Source of the DNA: Mycolicibacterium novocastrense
GTDB taxonomy: Bacteria; Actinomycetota; Actinomycetes; Mycobacteriales; Mycobacteriaceae
Direction: 5' to 3'
DNA length: 64,000 bases
Assembly: GCF_001570485.1 (NCBI RefSeq)
Contig: NZ_BCTA01000023.1
Span: 1-64,000 of the forward strand
The notes under the pieces were generated by a model that ran no database searches, was not told the origin of the DNA, and saw only the letters and a program-made list of their open reading frames with translations. Both the position numbers and the translations under genes were made by a program. Below are positions 26,753 through 36,236 of this stretch, one piece after another (the stretch's first letter is position 1; each line of letters starts with the position of its first letter).

Positions 26753-27607
26753 ATGAGCATCGACGATGACCCGGTCACCACGCTCGATGACCTGCGCAGT
26801 GATTTGGCGCGCCGGCACAAATGGACAGCCACCGGCGGCGCCTCGGTCGACCCGGCGGTCGTCGACGCCGATATGGCGGCGCTCGACCGCGACGGCTATC
26901 TCATCTGGGAAAACCTGCTCAGCGCCGACGAGTGCGCGCAGATCAAGGAGACGGTCGCGCCGTGGCTCGCGCACACGGGCCGCAACTCGTTCGAAGGACA
27001 CCGCACCCAGCGCGTCTACAGCCTGCTGAGCAGGACTCGGGTGTGCGACCGGTTGGTCGACCATCCGCGGGTGTTGGCGGTCCTCGATCGGCTGCTGATG
27101 GACAACTACCTGCTGTCGGCCCTACAGGCCATCAACATCCAGCCCGGCGAGACCGCGCAGTTGGCCCACCACGACGACGGCTTCTACCCGATCCCGCGAC
27201 CACGCGAACCCCTTGCCGCCGCGACCATCTGGGCGATCGACGATTTCACCGCCGACAACGGCGCCACGGTGCTCTACCCCGGCAGTCACCGCTGGGGCAG
27301 GCGTCGCCCCGAACCGGACGACCCCGCGATACCCGTCGTCATGCCCGCCGGCTCCTGCGTTTTTTTCGTCGGCACCCTCTGGCACGGCGGCGGCGCCAAC
27401 ACCACCGACGCCGCGCGACTGGCCGTCACCGCCCAGTACTGCCAGCCGTGGCTGCGGCCGATGGAGGCCTTCACGCTCTCCATATCGCGCGATACGGCGC
27501 GCGAGGTCTCCGATGACATCCGCCGGATGATCGGCTACAGCATCCATCCGCCGTTTGTCGGCGCCGTCGACGGCCTGCACCCCCTGCGGCTGTTGGAGCA
27601 GCCGTAG
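26753..27607 (+). CDS. Phytanoyl-CoA dioxygenase (PhyH) family protein
   Basis: 284 residues. Iron-binding HxD is in QLAHHDDGFYP near 140 and the distal His in GTLWHGGGANTTDAARL near 220, followed by Arg for 2-oxoglutarate. GATVLYPGSHRWG is characteristic of PhyH. These enzymes hydroxylate small lipophilic molecules using 2-oxoglutarate. ATG chosen because GGGGAGGG lies upstream. It is probably co-transcribed with the Rieske gene 130 bp upstream, though a hairpin-forming stretch lies between. Confidence 0.87.
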   Translation: MSIDDDPVTTLDDLRSDLARRHKWTATGGASVDPAVVDADMAALDRDGYLIWENLLSADECAQIKETVAPWLAHTGRNSFEGHRTQRVYSLLSRTRVCDRLVDHPRVLAVLDRLLMDNYLLSALQAINIQPGETAQLAHHDDGFYPIPRPREPLAAATIWAIDDFTADNGATVLYPGSHRWGRRRPEPDDPAIPVVMPAGSCVFFVGTLWHGGGANTTDAARLAVTAQYCQPWLRPMEAFTLSISRDTAREVSDDIRRMIGYSIHPPFVGAVDGLHPLRLLEQP

Positions 27608-27680
27608 TCGAAGATTGCACACCGGGATCTGGGCGCTAGGACACAATCCGCGCACCGGTTTCCAGCTGGGCGGTTCCCAC

Positions 27681-29142
27681 TCAGAACGCGTCAGGATCTC
27701 CGGGCTCGGTCTCGAGCACCTCACGGTTGAAGATCAACATCTTGGCGAAGTACAGCCCGCCCGCCGACACGACGCCGAGGACGATCAGGTCGGGGACCAG
27801 GGAATCCGAGGGTGACATCAGCGCGACCAACGAGAACACCACCCAGACGAGGGCGGCGATCGCCACGGGTACCTCGAAGCGGCCTAGTCCGAACGCACCC
27901 TCCCTGCTGCCCAACCGCTTTCGCACCGACAGGTACAGCACCGTGATGGCTCCATAGATCAGCGCCGGCAGGATCGTCGACCCGACGATCAGCTGCAGCA
28001 GCGCCTGACCGGGCAGCGCCACCATGAGGGCGACACCCACGACGAACATCAGCACGGTCGCGGGAATCGGTGTACGTGTTCTCGGGTTGACCCGCCGGAA
28101 CAGGGTATAGCCGGGAAAGCGTGAATCGCGTGCCATGGCAAAAACGATGCGTGAGCACGAGGCCAGCATCACCATCGCCGCACCGAACATCGCGAACGCG
28201 ATACCCGACAACAGGATTCGCTCCGTGACGGGCCCCAGCTGACCGCGAATGATCATGGCGACGGGTGATTCGCTGGTGCTGACCTCGGGGATGCTCTTGA
28301 TCGCGACGGTGAGAACGAAGATGAAGATGAAGCCCAGGACAGCCGACGCGATCACCGAGGAGACGATCGCCCGGGGGACACTGCGGTACGGATCCTTGGC
28401 CTCCTCGGCCAGATTGGCCGCCGAGTCGAATCCGACCAGCGTCACCAGTCCCATCACCATCCCCGCCATCAAGCCGCCACCGATCGCGAAGTAGTCGGAT
28501 GCGCCGGCGGCGACACCCCGCGAGACGACATTGTCGACGGTTGCGCTGCCGCTGTGCACCATCACCGCCCCCAGGACGATCACCAGCACGACGACGATCG
28601 TCAACTCGAGTGCGACCGCGGTCGAAGTGACCACGCCGAGCAGTCGGGTCGATGCGATGACGAGCACCGTTTGCATCGCCAGCAGCGCCAGCGTGATCAG
28701 CCGGGCGACATCCTCATCCGGTGCGATGCCCAGCAGCGGCATCAGCGCTTGACTGGCGAGCGCATTGTCCATCGCCACCACTCCGATGGCCAGAAACCAG
28801 AACGTCAGCCACCCGAAGAACCAGCCGACCTTCGGGTTCGCCAACCTCGACGCCCACTGATAGGAGGACCCGCTCAGCGCGATACGGGCGGCGAACTGCG
28901 CGACCACCAAAGCTACGAGCGTCTGCCCGACCGCCGCAACCAACCACAGCCAGATGCCGACAGGTCCCGAACTCTGAAGCACCGCACCATAACTGGCGAA
29001 TACGCCGACGGCGACCGAGATGAACGCGAACGAGATCGCGAACACCTGAAACGAGCCGAGACTGCTTCAGCTCAGGCGTGTAGCCGCATTCCCGAGACTC
29101 GTCCTCGGCGGACCGACCATGCACGACGTCCTCTGTGGTCAT
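27681..29142 (-). pseudogene. APC-family amino acid/amine permease, frameshifted near its N-terminus
   Basis: The intact downstream frame (27681-29045) gives 454 residues with about 12 membrane segments typical of APC transporters. Its natural N-terminus lies in another frame: MTTEDVVHGRSAEDE...GYTPELKQS from an ATG at 29142 with AGGAGGGG upstream. Joining LKQS to LGSFQVFAISFAF needs two extra bases within the GAGA run at 29058-29061 (expected GAGAGA). Either a 2-bp deletion has broken the gene or this is a consensus error. Substrate unknown. Confidence 0.8.
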
Positions 29143-29265
29143 CCGCCCCTCCTGCACTAGATGAACAGTAGGGCACCGAATATTCCATAGACGTCAATTC
29201 CGCGCTTATTTTCGCGCCGGTCTGTACGTTCGTTTCACTGTCCTCAGCCTTCGGAAGGTCAATCC

Positions 29266-29478
29266 ATGACAGCGGTCGCACCGGACGACGAACTTGCCGA
29301 CGAATTTGTGAGGAGTGCGGCTACGAACCGGAGCTCAAACACTCCCTCGGCGCCCGTTCTGACGGTGATCGTGGGCGGGTTGTTCGTCCTCGGTGGGTTG
29401 TACTTCGTCAAGCTGCGCATGTTCAACCGTGACGTCCTCGAGACCGTACCCGGAGAACTCAATGTCTTCAAGCACTGA
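29266..29478 (+). pseudogene. Shrunken relic of a second APC permease
   Basis: The 70-residue frame ends VLGGLYFVKLRMFNRDVLETVPGE, which aligns with the last residues of the neighbouring permease (GGLYFAKMLIFNREVLETEPGD). In the +1 frame at about 29309-29350 the DNA also encodes EECGYEPELKHSLG, matching that permease's N-terminus (ECGYTPELKQSLG). So both ends of a permease survive, about 400 internal codons are missing and the join is out of frame. It might still express a single-helix peptide, but I read it as a pseudogene. Confidence 0.7.
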
Positions 29479-30844
29479 AGGATCGACCGAAACGCTGACG
29501 GGAGACGTTGTGCGGCCTGGCGATTCGGGCTACGACGCAGCCCGAATCGGCTACAACCACCTGTTCTCTCCGCAACCCGATGCGGTCGTGTTCTGCACCG
29601 GCGCACAGGATGTGGTGAACGCCGTGGCATGGGCGCGACGCAACGGTGTGCCCCTGCGGGTACGTAGCGGACGGCACAGCCTGGAGGGCTGGTCGGCTGT
29701 CGACCACGGCCTGGTGATCGATGTGAGCCGGATGAAGTCGACCGCCATCGACGCGGCCTCACAGGTTGCCACCGTCGGCGCCGGACTCACGCAGTTGGAA
29801 ACGGTCACAGCGCTCGGCGCGGCCGGTTTCGCCGCGCCGACGGGAACCGAAGGTACCGTCGGGCTTGTCGGTGCGACCCTCGGCGGCGGCTTCGGTCTGC
29901 TCACCCGCCGATACGGTATGGCGTCCGACAATCTGCTCGCGGCGGAAGTCGTCGTGGCTTCGGGCGACGACGGCGCGACGGCGATCATCACCGACGAGCA
30001 GAACAACCCCCATCTGTTGTGGGCATTACGCGGCGCCGGCAACGGCAATTTCGGCATTGTCACATCGCTGACCTACCGCATCCATCCCTTGACGCAAGCC
30101 ATCCATGTCGTGGCGACGTGGTCGGGGCTCGAGCAGCTGCCGCCGGTCTTCGACGCATGGCAGCACAGCGCCCCACACGTCGACGATCGGCTCACCAGCC
30201 AGTTGGAGATCCGCCGCGAGGAGATAGTGCTGGTCGCGGTACTGACCGACGGGTCCGAGACCGATGCCAAGCAGATGCTGGCGCCGATCCTCGCTGTCGG
30301 CAAGCCGCACATCTCGACCGCCGACGCGCGGTGGGCGGATGTCTACGCTGGCTTCCAGATACCACCCGCCGACGAAGCCGCGAACTGGAAGTTCCTGTCG
30401 CAGTTCATCTATGAGCCGTATCCGCCGGAAGCCATCGACCTCGTCGCATCGTTCATGTCGAGGGCTCCGACACCGGACTGCAACTATTTCACCAATGCCT
30501 TCGGTGGCGCAGTGCGGACAAGTGAGCCGCCCGGTGGTTCCGCGTTCGCGCACCGCGATGCGCTGTTCTACGCCGAACCCGGTGCGGGGTGGGGTATCCG
30601 CGGCGGGGTCTCGGCCTCCGACGATCCGCTGACGGACGGGTGCCTGACGTGGTGCGCCGAGTTCGCGGAAGCCCTGAAGCCGTATGTAAGTGGCGCCTAC
30701 GTCAATGTCCCGAACGCCGGTATGCCGGGATGGGAATCGGCGTACTGGGGCGACAATGTGGGGCGGTTGCGCGCGATCAAGGCGAAATACGATCCTCAGA
30801 ACGTGTTCGACTTCGAGCAGAGCCTTTCGGTCGACGCCGGCTGA
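29462..30844 (+). CDS. FAD-linked oxidase (berberine-bridge-enzyme-like)
   Basis: 460 residues. The FAD-binding p-cresol-methylhydroxylase fold is shown by VRSGRHSLEGWSAVDHGLVI (His for covalent FAD) near 85 and GTVGLVGATLGGGFGLLTRR near 140. The Cys that makes bicovalent flavin in many BBE enzymes is not seen. The BBE C-terminal motif is AYWGDNVGRLRAIKAKYDPQ. Such oxidases act on alcohols, sugars or aromatic amines using oxygen. The ATG at 29462 overlaps the permease relic. Confidence 0.88.
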   Translation: MSSSTEGSTETLTGDVVRPGDSGYDAARIGYNHLFSPQPDAVVFCTGAQDVVNAVAWARRNGVPLRVRSGRHSLEGWSAVDHGLVIDVSRMKSTAIDAASQVATVGAGLTQLETVTALGAAGFAAPTGTEGTVGLVGATLGGGFGLLTRRYGMASDNLLAAEVVVASGDDGATAIITDEQNNPHLLWALRGAGNGNFGIVTSLTYRIHPLTQAIHVVATWSGLEQLPPVFDAWQHSAPHVDDRLTSQLEIRREEIVLVAVLTDGSETDAKQMLAPILAVGKPHISTADARWADVYAGFQIPPADEAANWKFLSQFIYEPYPPEAIDLVASFMSRAPTPDCNYFTNAFGGAVRTSEPPGGSAFAHRDALFYAEPGAGWGIRGGVSASDDPLTDGCLTWCAEFAEALKPYVSGAYVNVPNAGMPGWESAYWGDNVGRLRAIKAKYDPQNVFDFEQSLSVDAG

Positions 30845-30871
30845 CCGGGGGGCGAAGGGCAGACATTTCGG

Positions 30872-31354
30872 TCACGCGGGGCTGAACCGCACTGCAGCGA
30901 TGCCCTCCCGCCGCACCGCCTCTGCGAAATCCTCGACCGACGGAATGCCTCCGTCGCGGAACTTCAGACCCATGGTCGTCTGCGCACGCCTGGGGCCGTA
31001 AGACTGTGCGAGCCGCTGCGCCAAATCGGCCACCACCCCCGGATCGGTGATGAGGTCGCCACGCATCTTCCGCGCCGTGCCTCTGTGCACCACCTCCGCG
31101 TCCGCGCCGTCCCGGAAATTGTTCTTCCACACCGTGTTGGCTATCGCGTAGAGCCCGCCGTCGATGTGGTGCGCGGTCACCGGGATCGAGAACTGCCGCC
31201 CGGATTTTCGGCCTCTGAAGTTCAGCACCATGAACTGATTACCCAACGGGCCGGCCAGCGGAGTGCGCAACAGGAACCGCAGCGACGGGTTGAGAAAGCG
31301 CATCAGTGCGCCGGGTGGATGCCCGGTGCTCACTGCGGGTATCTGATCTGTCAT
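30872..31354 (-). CDS. Deazaflavin-dependent nitroreductase-family protein
   Basis: 160 residues with the Ddn-like core MVLNFRGRKSGRQFSIPVTA near 42-61 and ANTVWKNNFRDGADAEVVHR near 72-91. It probably binds F420 or heme-like cofactors in the FDOR-B fold. Second member of this family in the window (see 4465-4971). Convergent with the FAD oxidase (27-bp gap). Confidence 0.75.
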   Translation of the reverse strand: MTDQIPAVSTGHPPGALMRFLNPSLRFLLRTPLAGPLGNQFMVLNFRGRKSGRQFSIPVTAHHIDGGLYAIANTVWKNNFRDGADAEVVHRGTARKMRGDLITDPGVVADLAQRLAQSYGPRRAQTTMGLKFRDGGIPSVEDFAEAVRREGIAAVRFSPA

Positions 31355-31614
31355 CCGCTCACGGTATGACGAATCGAGCGATCGCCGACCGGAATGCGCG
31401 CTAAATGCGGCTTAGGTCGCCGCTGCGCAAACCGGGGGATGCCCCTGCCGCAATTTTCCGGGAGCGAAGATTCGCATCATGGCGACGAAGCACCGGGTGC
31501 GGGGGCACCATCGGGGTTGTGCCTTTCCCCCGGGACCGCGTCGCCTGCCGCAATACGCGATGATCAGCACAGCCAACGGAGTGTTCATCCGCGAGCGGCA
31601 CGGAGGCCGACGAG
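31355..31614. other. Intergenic region upstream of the phosphofructokinase gene
   Basis: 260 bp without a convincing gene on either strand. GGCACGGAGGCC close to 31615 gives a Shine-Dalgarno for the phosphofructokinase. I see no clear DosR-type palindrome despite the hypoxia-like theme of the following genes. Confidence 0.5.
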
Positions 31615-33828
31615 ATGTCTGAAGTCAAGTCTGCACCATCGAGCATCGCCGTCCTGACCAGCGGCGGTGACGCTGCTGGCATGAACGCGGCTGTGCGCGC
31701 GGTCGTCCTCACCGCTGCCCACCGGGGCATCGACGTGTTCGCTGTTCATGAGGGATATCACGGCCTCGTCACCGGCGGTGACCTCATTCGGCGCATGGAA
31801 CCGTCTGCCGCCGATGGGATTTTGCACCTGGGCGGCACCGTCATCGGGACCGCCCGATCGAAGCGGTTCAGGACCCGCGAAGGCCGCCGCGAGGCCGCCC
31901 GCAACATGGTCGAGCGCGGAATCGACGCGCTCGTGGTGATCGGCGGCGACGGAAGTCTTGCCGGTGCCAACCTGTTCCGTCAGGAGTGGGCCGAGCTGCT
32001 CGCTGAACTGGTTGATGCCGGGACTATTACGCAAGACACGGCGGACAAACATCCCTTCCTGAGGCTTGCTGGTCTGGTCGGATCGATCGACAACGACATG
32101 TCGGGCACCGACATGACGGTCGGCGCCGACACCGCCTTGCACCGGATCATCGACGCATTGGACGCCCTGCACAGCACAGCGGCCAGCCACCAGCGCACAT
32201 TCGTGGTCGAAGTGATGGGACGCAATTGCGGCTACCTCGCGCTGATGTCATCGCTGGCCACGGCGGCGAGTTGGGTCCTCATCCCGGAGCACCCGCCGAG
32301 CGCGGACTGGCGTGCGCAGATGTGTCGGGACATCAAGGCCGGCCGCTCCATCGGTCGTCGCCACAGCGTGGTCGTGGTCGCAGAGGGTGCGCGCGACCGC
32401 GACGGCATTCCGATCACCGCGGAGCAGGTTCGGACGCTGCTGGAGGACGAGCTCGGTGAGGACGTCAGAGTCACCGTGCTGGGGCATGTGCAACGTGGCG
32501 GCGCACCAAGCGCTTTCGACCGATACCTGGCCACGCAGTTCGGCTATCGCGCTGTGGAACGGCTGTTCGCCGACGAGCCACACGGACCCGCCCAGCTGAT
32601 CGGGTTGCAGGGGAACCGGGTGATCACCTCGCCACTGATGGAATGCGTCGCGCGCACGCAAGAGGTTGCCGAACGCGTGAAGTCACATGACTACGACGGC
32701 ACGATGAAGCTGCGCGGCGGGAGTTTCGGAGAGTCATACCGGATTCTGCAGACGATCCAGCAGGCCGCGCCGCGAAACGACCCGGACCGAGGCTGTCGGA
32801 TCGCGGTGGTACACGGCGGCGGACCGGCGCCCGGGATGAACGCTGCCGTGCGCGTCGCCGTTCGGATCGGTCTCGACCGGGGTTACACCATCCTTGCGGC
32901 CAACAACGGATTTGTTGGGCTACGCGACGGTGACGTTCACGAGATGGGCTGGATGGACGTCAGCGGCTGGGTGTCGGAGGGAGGCGCCGAGATCGGCACC
33001 AATCGCTACGTTCCCGGGGCCGGTGCCATCGCTCAGATCGCCGAACAGATTGCGGCCCAACGAATCAACGGGCTCCTCGTGGCCGGTGGGTGGGCCGGCT
33101 ACCGGGCCGCGTACGAGCTGCAGCGGCACCGGGACGAATACCCTGCTCTCGACATTCCGATCGTGTGTATGCCGATGACCATCAACAACGATGTGCCCGG
33201 AACTGAGTTGAGCATCGGCAGCGACACGGCGCTCAACAGCATTGTCGCCGATGTCGACAAGATACGGGGGTCCGCGGTCGCTACCCGGCGAGTCTTCGTA
33301 GTCGAAGTGATGGGCCACGACTGCGGGTTTCTCGCTCTGGTCGGCGGGTTGGCCACCGGCGCCGACCGGATCTACCTACCGGAAGACGGCATCACACTGG
33401 ACGGCCTCACCGCCGATGTCCACGCCCTCACGGCCAGGTTCCGAGGTGGTAAGAGGGTTGGTTTGATTGTCCGCAGCGAAGGTTCCGATCGCGTCTACAC
33501 CACGGAGTTCATCACGTCGCTGTTCCAAAAGGAAGGCGGAGGCCTGTTCGACGCCCGGGCGGAAACCCTCGGCCACGCCCAGGAAGGTGGCAACCCCTCG
33601 CCGTTCGACCGGATACAGACGACGATCATGACCGCACGCTGTATGGAATTCCTCTCCGAGCAGCTCGAAGCCGGCGGGCGGGCCAGCGCCATGATCGGAT
33701 TCCAATCCGGCACACTGCGATTCACCGACCTCACTAGTTACCCGACGCTGATCGAGGAGGATGCGCAGCGGCCCGCCGAGCAGCGCTGGATGGACAACCG
33801 TGATCTCGCCCTCGTCATGCGCGGCTGA
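31615..33828 (+). CDS. Tandem (eukaryotic-type) 6-phosphofructokinase
   Basis: 737 residues made of two PfkA domains, the layout of eukaryotic PFK-1. The N-terminal half keeps the catalytic set: GGDGS (110-114), GSIDND (156-161) and VEVMGRNCGYLAL. The C-terminal half starts near 395; the matching sites are AGGWAG and MTINND, so the catalytic Asp is Asn, as in the regulatory half of eukaryotic enzymes. It phosphorylates fructose-6-phosphate with ATP. Ordinary bacterial PfkA is about 320-345 aa. Confidence 0.92.
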   Translation: MSEVKSAPSSIAVLTSGGDAAGMNAAVRAVVLTAAHRGIDVFAVHEGYHGLVTGGDLIRRMEPSAADGILHLGGTVIGTARSKRFRTREGRREAARNMVERGIDALVVIGGDGSLAGANLFRQEWAELLAELVDAGTITQDTADKHPFLRLAGLVGSIDNDMSGTDMTVGADTALHRIIDALDALHSTAASHQRTFVVEVMGRNCGYLALMSSLATAASWVLIPEHPPSADWRAQMCRDIKAGRSIGRRHSVVVVAEGARDRDGIPITAEQVRTLLEDELGEDVRVTVLGHVQRGGAPSAFDRYLATQFGYRAVERLFADEPHGPAQLIGLQGNRVITSPLMECVARTQEVAERVKSHDYDGTMKLRGGSFGESYRILQTIQQAAPRNDPDRGCRIAVVHGGGPAPGMNAAVRVAVRIGLDRGYTILAANNGFVGLRDGDVHEMGWMDVSGWVSEGGAEIGTNRYVPGAGAIAQIAEQIAAQRINGLLVAGGWAGYRAAYELQRHRDEYPALDIPIVCMPMTINNDVPGTELSIGSDTALNSIVADVDKIRGSAVATRRVFVVEVMGHDCGFLALVGGLATGADRIYLPEDGITLDGLTADVHALTARFRGGKRVGLIVRSEGSDRVYTTEFITSLFQKEGGGLFDARAETLGHAQEGGNPSPFDRIQTTIMTARCMEFLSEQLEAGGRASAMIGFQSGTLRFTDLTSYPTLIEEDAQRPAEQRWMDNRDLALVMRG

Positions 33829-33850
33829 GGTGACCAGACCGGAGGCGGGT

Positions 33851-34078
33851 ATGGGAGAGCGCGACCTGTCGGTGGACTTCTACCGAGTGTCGGCGATAGG
33901 CCTTGTCGTGGTGGGGCATTGGCTTGTGGCCAACGCCACCTATTCCGACGGCGAGTTCGGCATGCTCAACGTGCTCGAGGAGATGCCGTGGACCCAGTGG
34001 CTGACGCTGTTCACCGTCGGCGCGGCCTTGGTCGCGCTCACACCTGCCGATCGCGAAAGAACCACCGGCGGACGGTGA
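33851..34078 (+). pseudogene. Truncated acyltransferase-3 stub
   Basis: 75 codons: MGERDLSVDFYRVSAIGLVV followed by VGHWLVANATYSDG matches the start of membrane acyltransferase-3 proteins (compare RDRVVDFLRAASICVVVLWH in the neighbour). After EEMPWTQWLT the frame passes into LFTVGAALVALTPADRERTT and stops. About 300 residues are absent. GGAGGCGGGT gives a good ribosome site. It overlaps the convergent intact acyltransferase by 41 bp. Internal deletion or recombination with the neighbour are both possible. Confidence 0.65.
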
Positions 34079-35207
34079 GTCGACTCGCAGCAAGCACGGC
34101 CAAGATCACGGCGAGCACCAAGGCCGGGCCCACGATCCACACGGGTCGGGTGAGCCACCACGCCGCAGTCGGCTCGCTCGACAATACGAATCCCGCTCGC
34201 TCATATAGCCACAAGAACACCACGAGCGCGGTCATGTGCCAGGTGAACACGGGCATGGTCACGCCGTTGGCCGCCACCACCGCCCGCCAGGGTCCGCGGC
34301 GCTGCAGCCAGGCGTTGAGCCGAGGCCGGCCGAGCATCACAAGCCCGAGCTGGAAGGTGGCTAGCGCCGCGATCGGCGCCGTTGTCGGAAACATGTTGCT
34401 GGTGTCCTCGCCCTGCACGGCGACCATCGACCGCGAGTAGGGCCCGAACGTGGTCAGGACGACCAGTCCGGTGAAACCCGCAGCGGCCACCGCGGCCGCG
34501 AGTCGGCGGCCGCCGGCAATCAGCGTTCCGTCGCGCCAGAAGTAGCCGAGCTGGTGGCAGAACAGCCACACGCAGGCCGAACCGACCAAACCCGGGGCCG
34601 GCCCGCCCCAGTCCAGGCCGAGCCGCAGGAAATCGCAACCGAGGACCAGCGCGGCGAGGACCGCCAATACCCGCCAGCCCCAAGCCTGATGCAGGCGGGC
34701 CGTCAGCGGTACGGCGGCGACGACCCCGGCGTAGACGCCGATGAACCACAGGGGGACGAACACGACGATGCCCCACTCGAGTACACCGCGCCGACCGGTG
34801 GCCTGCACGATGAGATCGAAGACCAGCCAGACCGCCAGGAACGGTACGAGTGGTGTCAGCAGCCGTCGCATCCGTGCCCCGAGGAACTTCGCCGCACCGC
34901 CGCCCGCCCGGGTGACCGCCTCCCAACCCGCGAGGTTGGCGTAGCCGCCGACGAAGAAGAACACGGGCATCACCTGCAGCACCCACGTCGCCATCCATTT
35001 GCCCGGTACGTAGCCGATCGGATTGGGCATGACGAGCGCGTAGTCGCCGTCCCAGTGGGTGATCGAAAGCGACCAATGCCACAGGACGACGACGCAGATG
35101 CTCGCCGCCCGTAAGAAGTCGACGACTCGATCGCGGCTGGCGGGTGTCGCGTCGACCAGCGCGTCGAGATCGGGCAGACCGCTTCGTCGGTTGTCGATCT
35201 TCGCCTC
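34038..35207 (-). CDS. Acyltransferase-3 family membrane protein
   Basis: 389 residues, about ten membrane segments. The family His is in VVLWHWSLSITHWDG near 43, then MPVFFFVGGYANLAGW and RRLLTPLVPFLAVWLVFD. Such proteins O-acylate exported polysaccharides or lipids. GTG at 35207 lies 14 bp after the lactate dehydrogenase stop, so it is the last gene of the transporter-ldh operon. The start is uncertain because no strong ribosome site is visible. Confidence 0.8.
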   Translation of the reverse strand, partial: EAKIDNRRSGLPDLDALVDATPASRDRVVDFLRAASICVVVLWHWSLSITHWDGDYALVMPNPIGYVPGKWMATWVLQVMPVFFFVGGYANLAGWEAVTRAGGGAAKFLGARMRRLLTPLVPFLAVWLVFDLIVQATGRRGVLEWGIVVFVPLWFIGVYAGVVAAVPLTARLHQAWGWRVLAVLAALVLGCDFLRLGLDWGGPAPGLVGSACVWLFCHQLGYFWRDGTLIAGGRRLAAAVAAAGFTGLVVLTTFGPYSRSMVAVQGEDTSNMFPTTAPIAALATFQLGLVMLGRPRLNAWLQRRGPWRAVVAANGVTMPVFTWHMTALVVFLWLYERAGFVLSSEPTAAWWLTRPVWIVGPALVLAVILAVLAASRLTVRRWFFRDRQV

Positions 35208-35221
35208 CACTTCCGATGTGA

Positions 35222-36184
35222 CTACAGGCCCAACGACGTCTGCGCCTGCTTCAGGGTTGCCGCAGACGCCCGCAGGCCCGCGAGTTCGGACTCCGAGAGG
35301 GACAGCTCGAGTACCTGACCGGCACCCGCGGCGGTCACGACCGTCGGCAGTGACAGGCACACATCGCTGATCCCGTATACGCCGTTCTGCACGGTCGACA
35401 CCGGCAGCACGCGGTGCTGGTCACCCAGGATCGCCTCGACGATTCGCGCGGTCGACAACCCGATGGCCAGGCTGGTCGCGCCCTTTCCGGCGATGATCTC
35501 GTAGGCGGCATTGACGACGTCCGCCGAGATCTGGTTGCGCGTGGCTTCGTCGAACACCGCCGCGCCGCCGATGCGGAAATGCTCGGCAGGCACACCGCCG
35601 ATCGACACGGTCGACCACAACGAGATCTGCGAGTCGCCGTGTTCGCCGACGATGTATCCGTGCACATTGGCGATGGCCAGATCGGCGCGCTCGGCAATGA
35701 GATAGCGAAACCTGCTGGAATCCAACACGGTCCCGGATCCGAAGATCCGTCCCGAGGGGATGTCGACTGAACGAACCGCCGCATAGGTGACGATGTCGAC
35801 CGGATTGGTGACCAAGATGATGATCGCGTCGGGCGAGTGCTCGAGCAGTTGCGGGGTCAACGCCTGGGCCATCGCTACATTGCTGGTCGCGAGGTCCAGC
35901 CGGCTCTGGCCCTCATGCTGTTTGGCGCCGGCCGTGACGATCACGACCTTGGAACCGGCGGTGACGCCGACGTCGTCAGAACCGTTGATCGGGCAGTGCG
36001 GAACGAATTGGCTGCCGTGGTTCAGATCGAGCACTTCGGCGCGGAGCTTCTTGGCGTCGATGTCGTAGAGGCTCAGAGATCCCGCAGATCCGCGAATCAG
36101 GCAGGCATAGGCGATCGCGGTACCGACACCGCCCATACCGACGATGCTGACCTTGTTGGACCGTCCCCTCAATGACTCCGTCAT
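35222..36184 (-). CDS. ldh: L-lactate dehydrogenase
   Basis: 320 residues. NAD motif VSIVGMGGVGTAIAYACLIR, specificity loop AGAKQHEGQSRLDL (Gln at the lactate-selecting position), LVTNPVDIVTYAA, DSSRFR, and the catalytic-His motif GEHGDSQ near 190. It interconverts pyruvate and lactate. ATG at 36184 with GGAG upstream. It lies 52 bp after the SLC13-like transporter gene and just before an acyltransferase gene on the same strand. Few mycobacteria carry a classical ldh; here it may work in fermentation or lactate use. Confidence 0.92.
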   Translation of the reverse strand: MTESLRGRSNKVSIVGMGGVGTAIAYACLIRGSAGSLSLYDIDAKKLRAEVLDLNHGSQFVPHCPINGSDDVGVTAGSKVVIVTAGAKQHEGQSRLDLATSNVAMAQALTPQLLEHSPDAIIILVTNPVDIVTYAAVRSVDIPSGRIFGSGTVLDSSRFRYLIAERADLAIANVHGYIVGEHGDSQISLWSTVSIGGVPAEHFRIGGAAVFDEATRNQISADVVNAAYEIIAGKGATSLAIGLSTARIVEAILGDQHRVLPVSTVQNGVYGISDVCLSLPTVVTAAGAGQVLELSLSESELAGLRASAATLKQAQTSLGL

Positions 36185-36236
36185 AGCTCCATAGTTCGAC
36201 GATGTCGCGTCGCGCGCGACGGTTCGGGCAGATTCG

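Noticed and set aside
31355..31614. DosR box upstream of the PFK gene
   Set aside because: No GGGAC-N-GTCCC palindrome of the right form was found.
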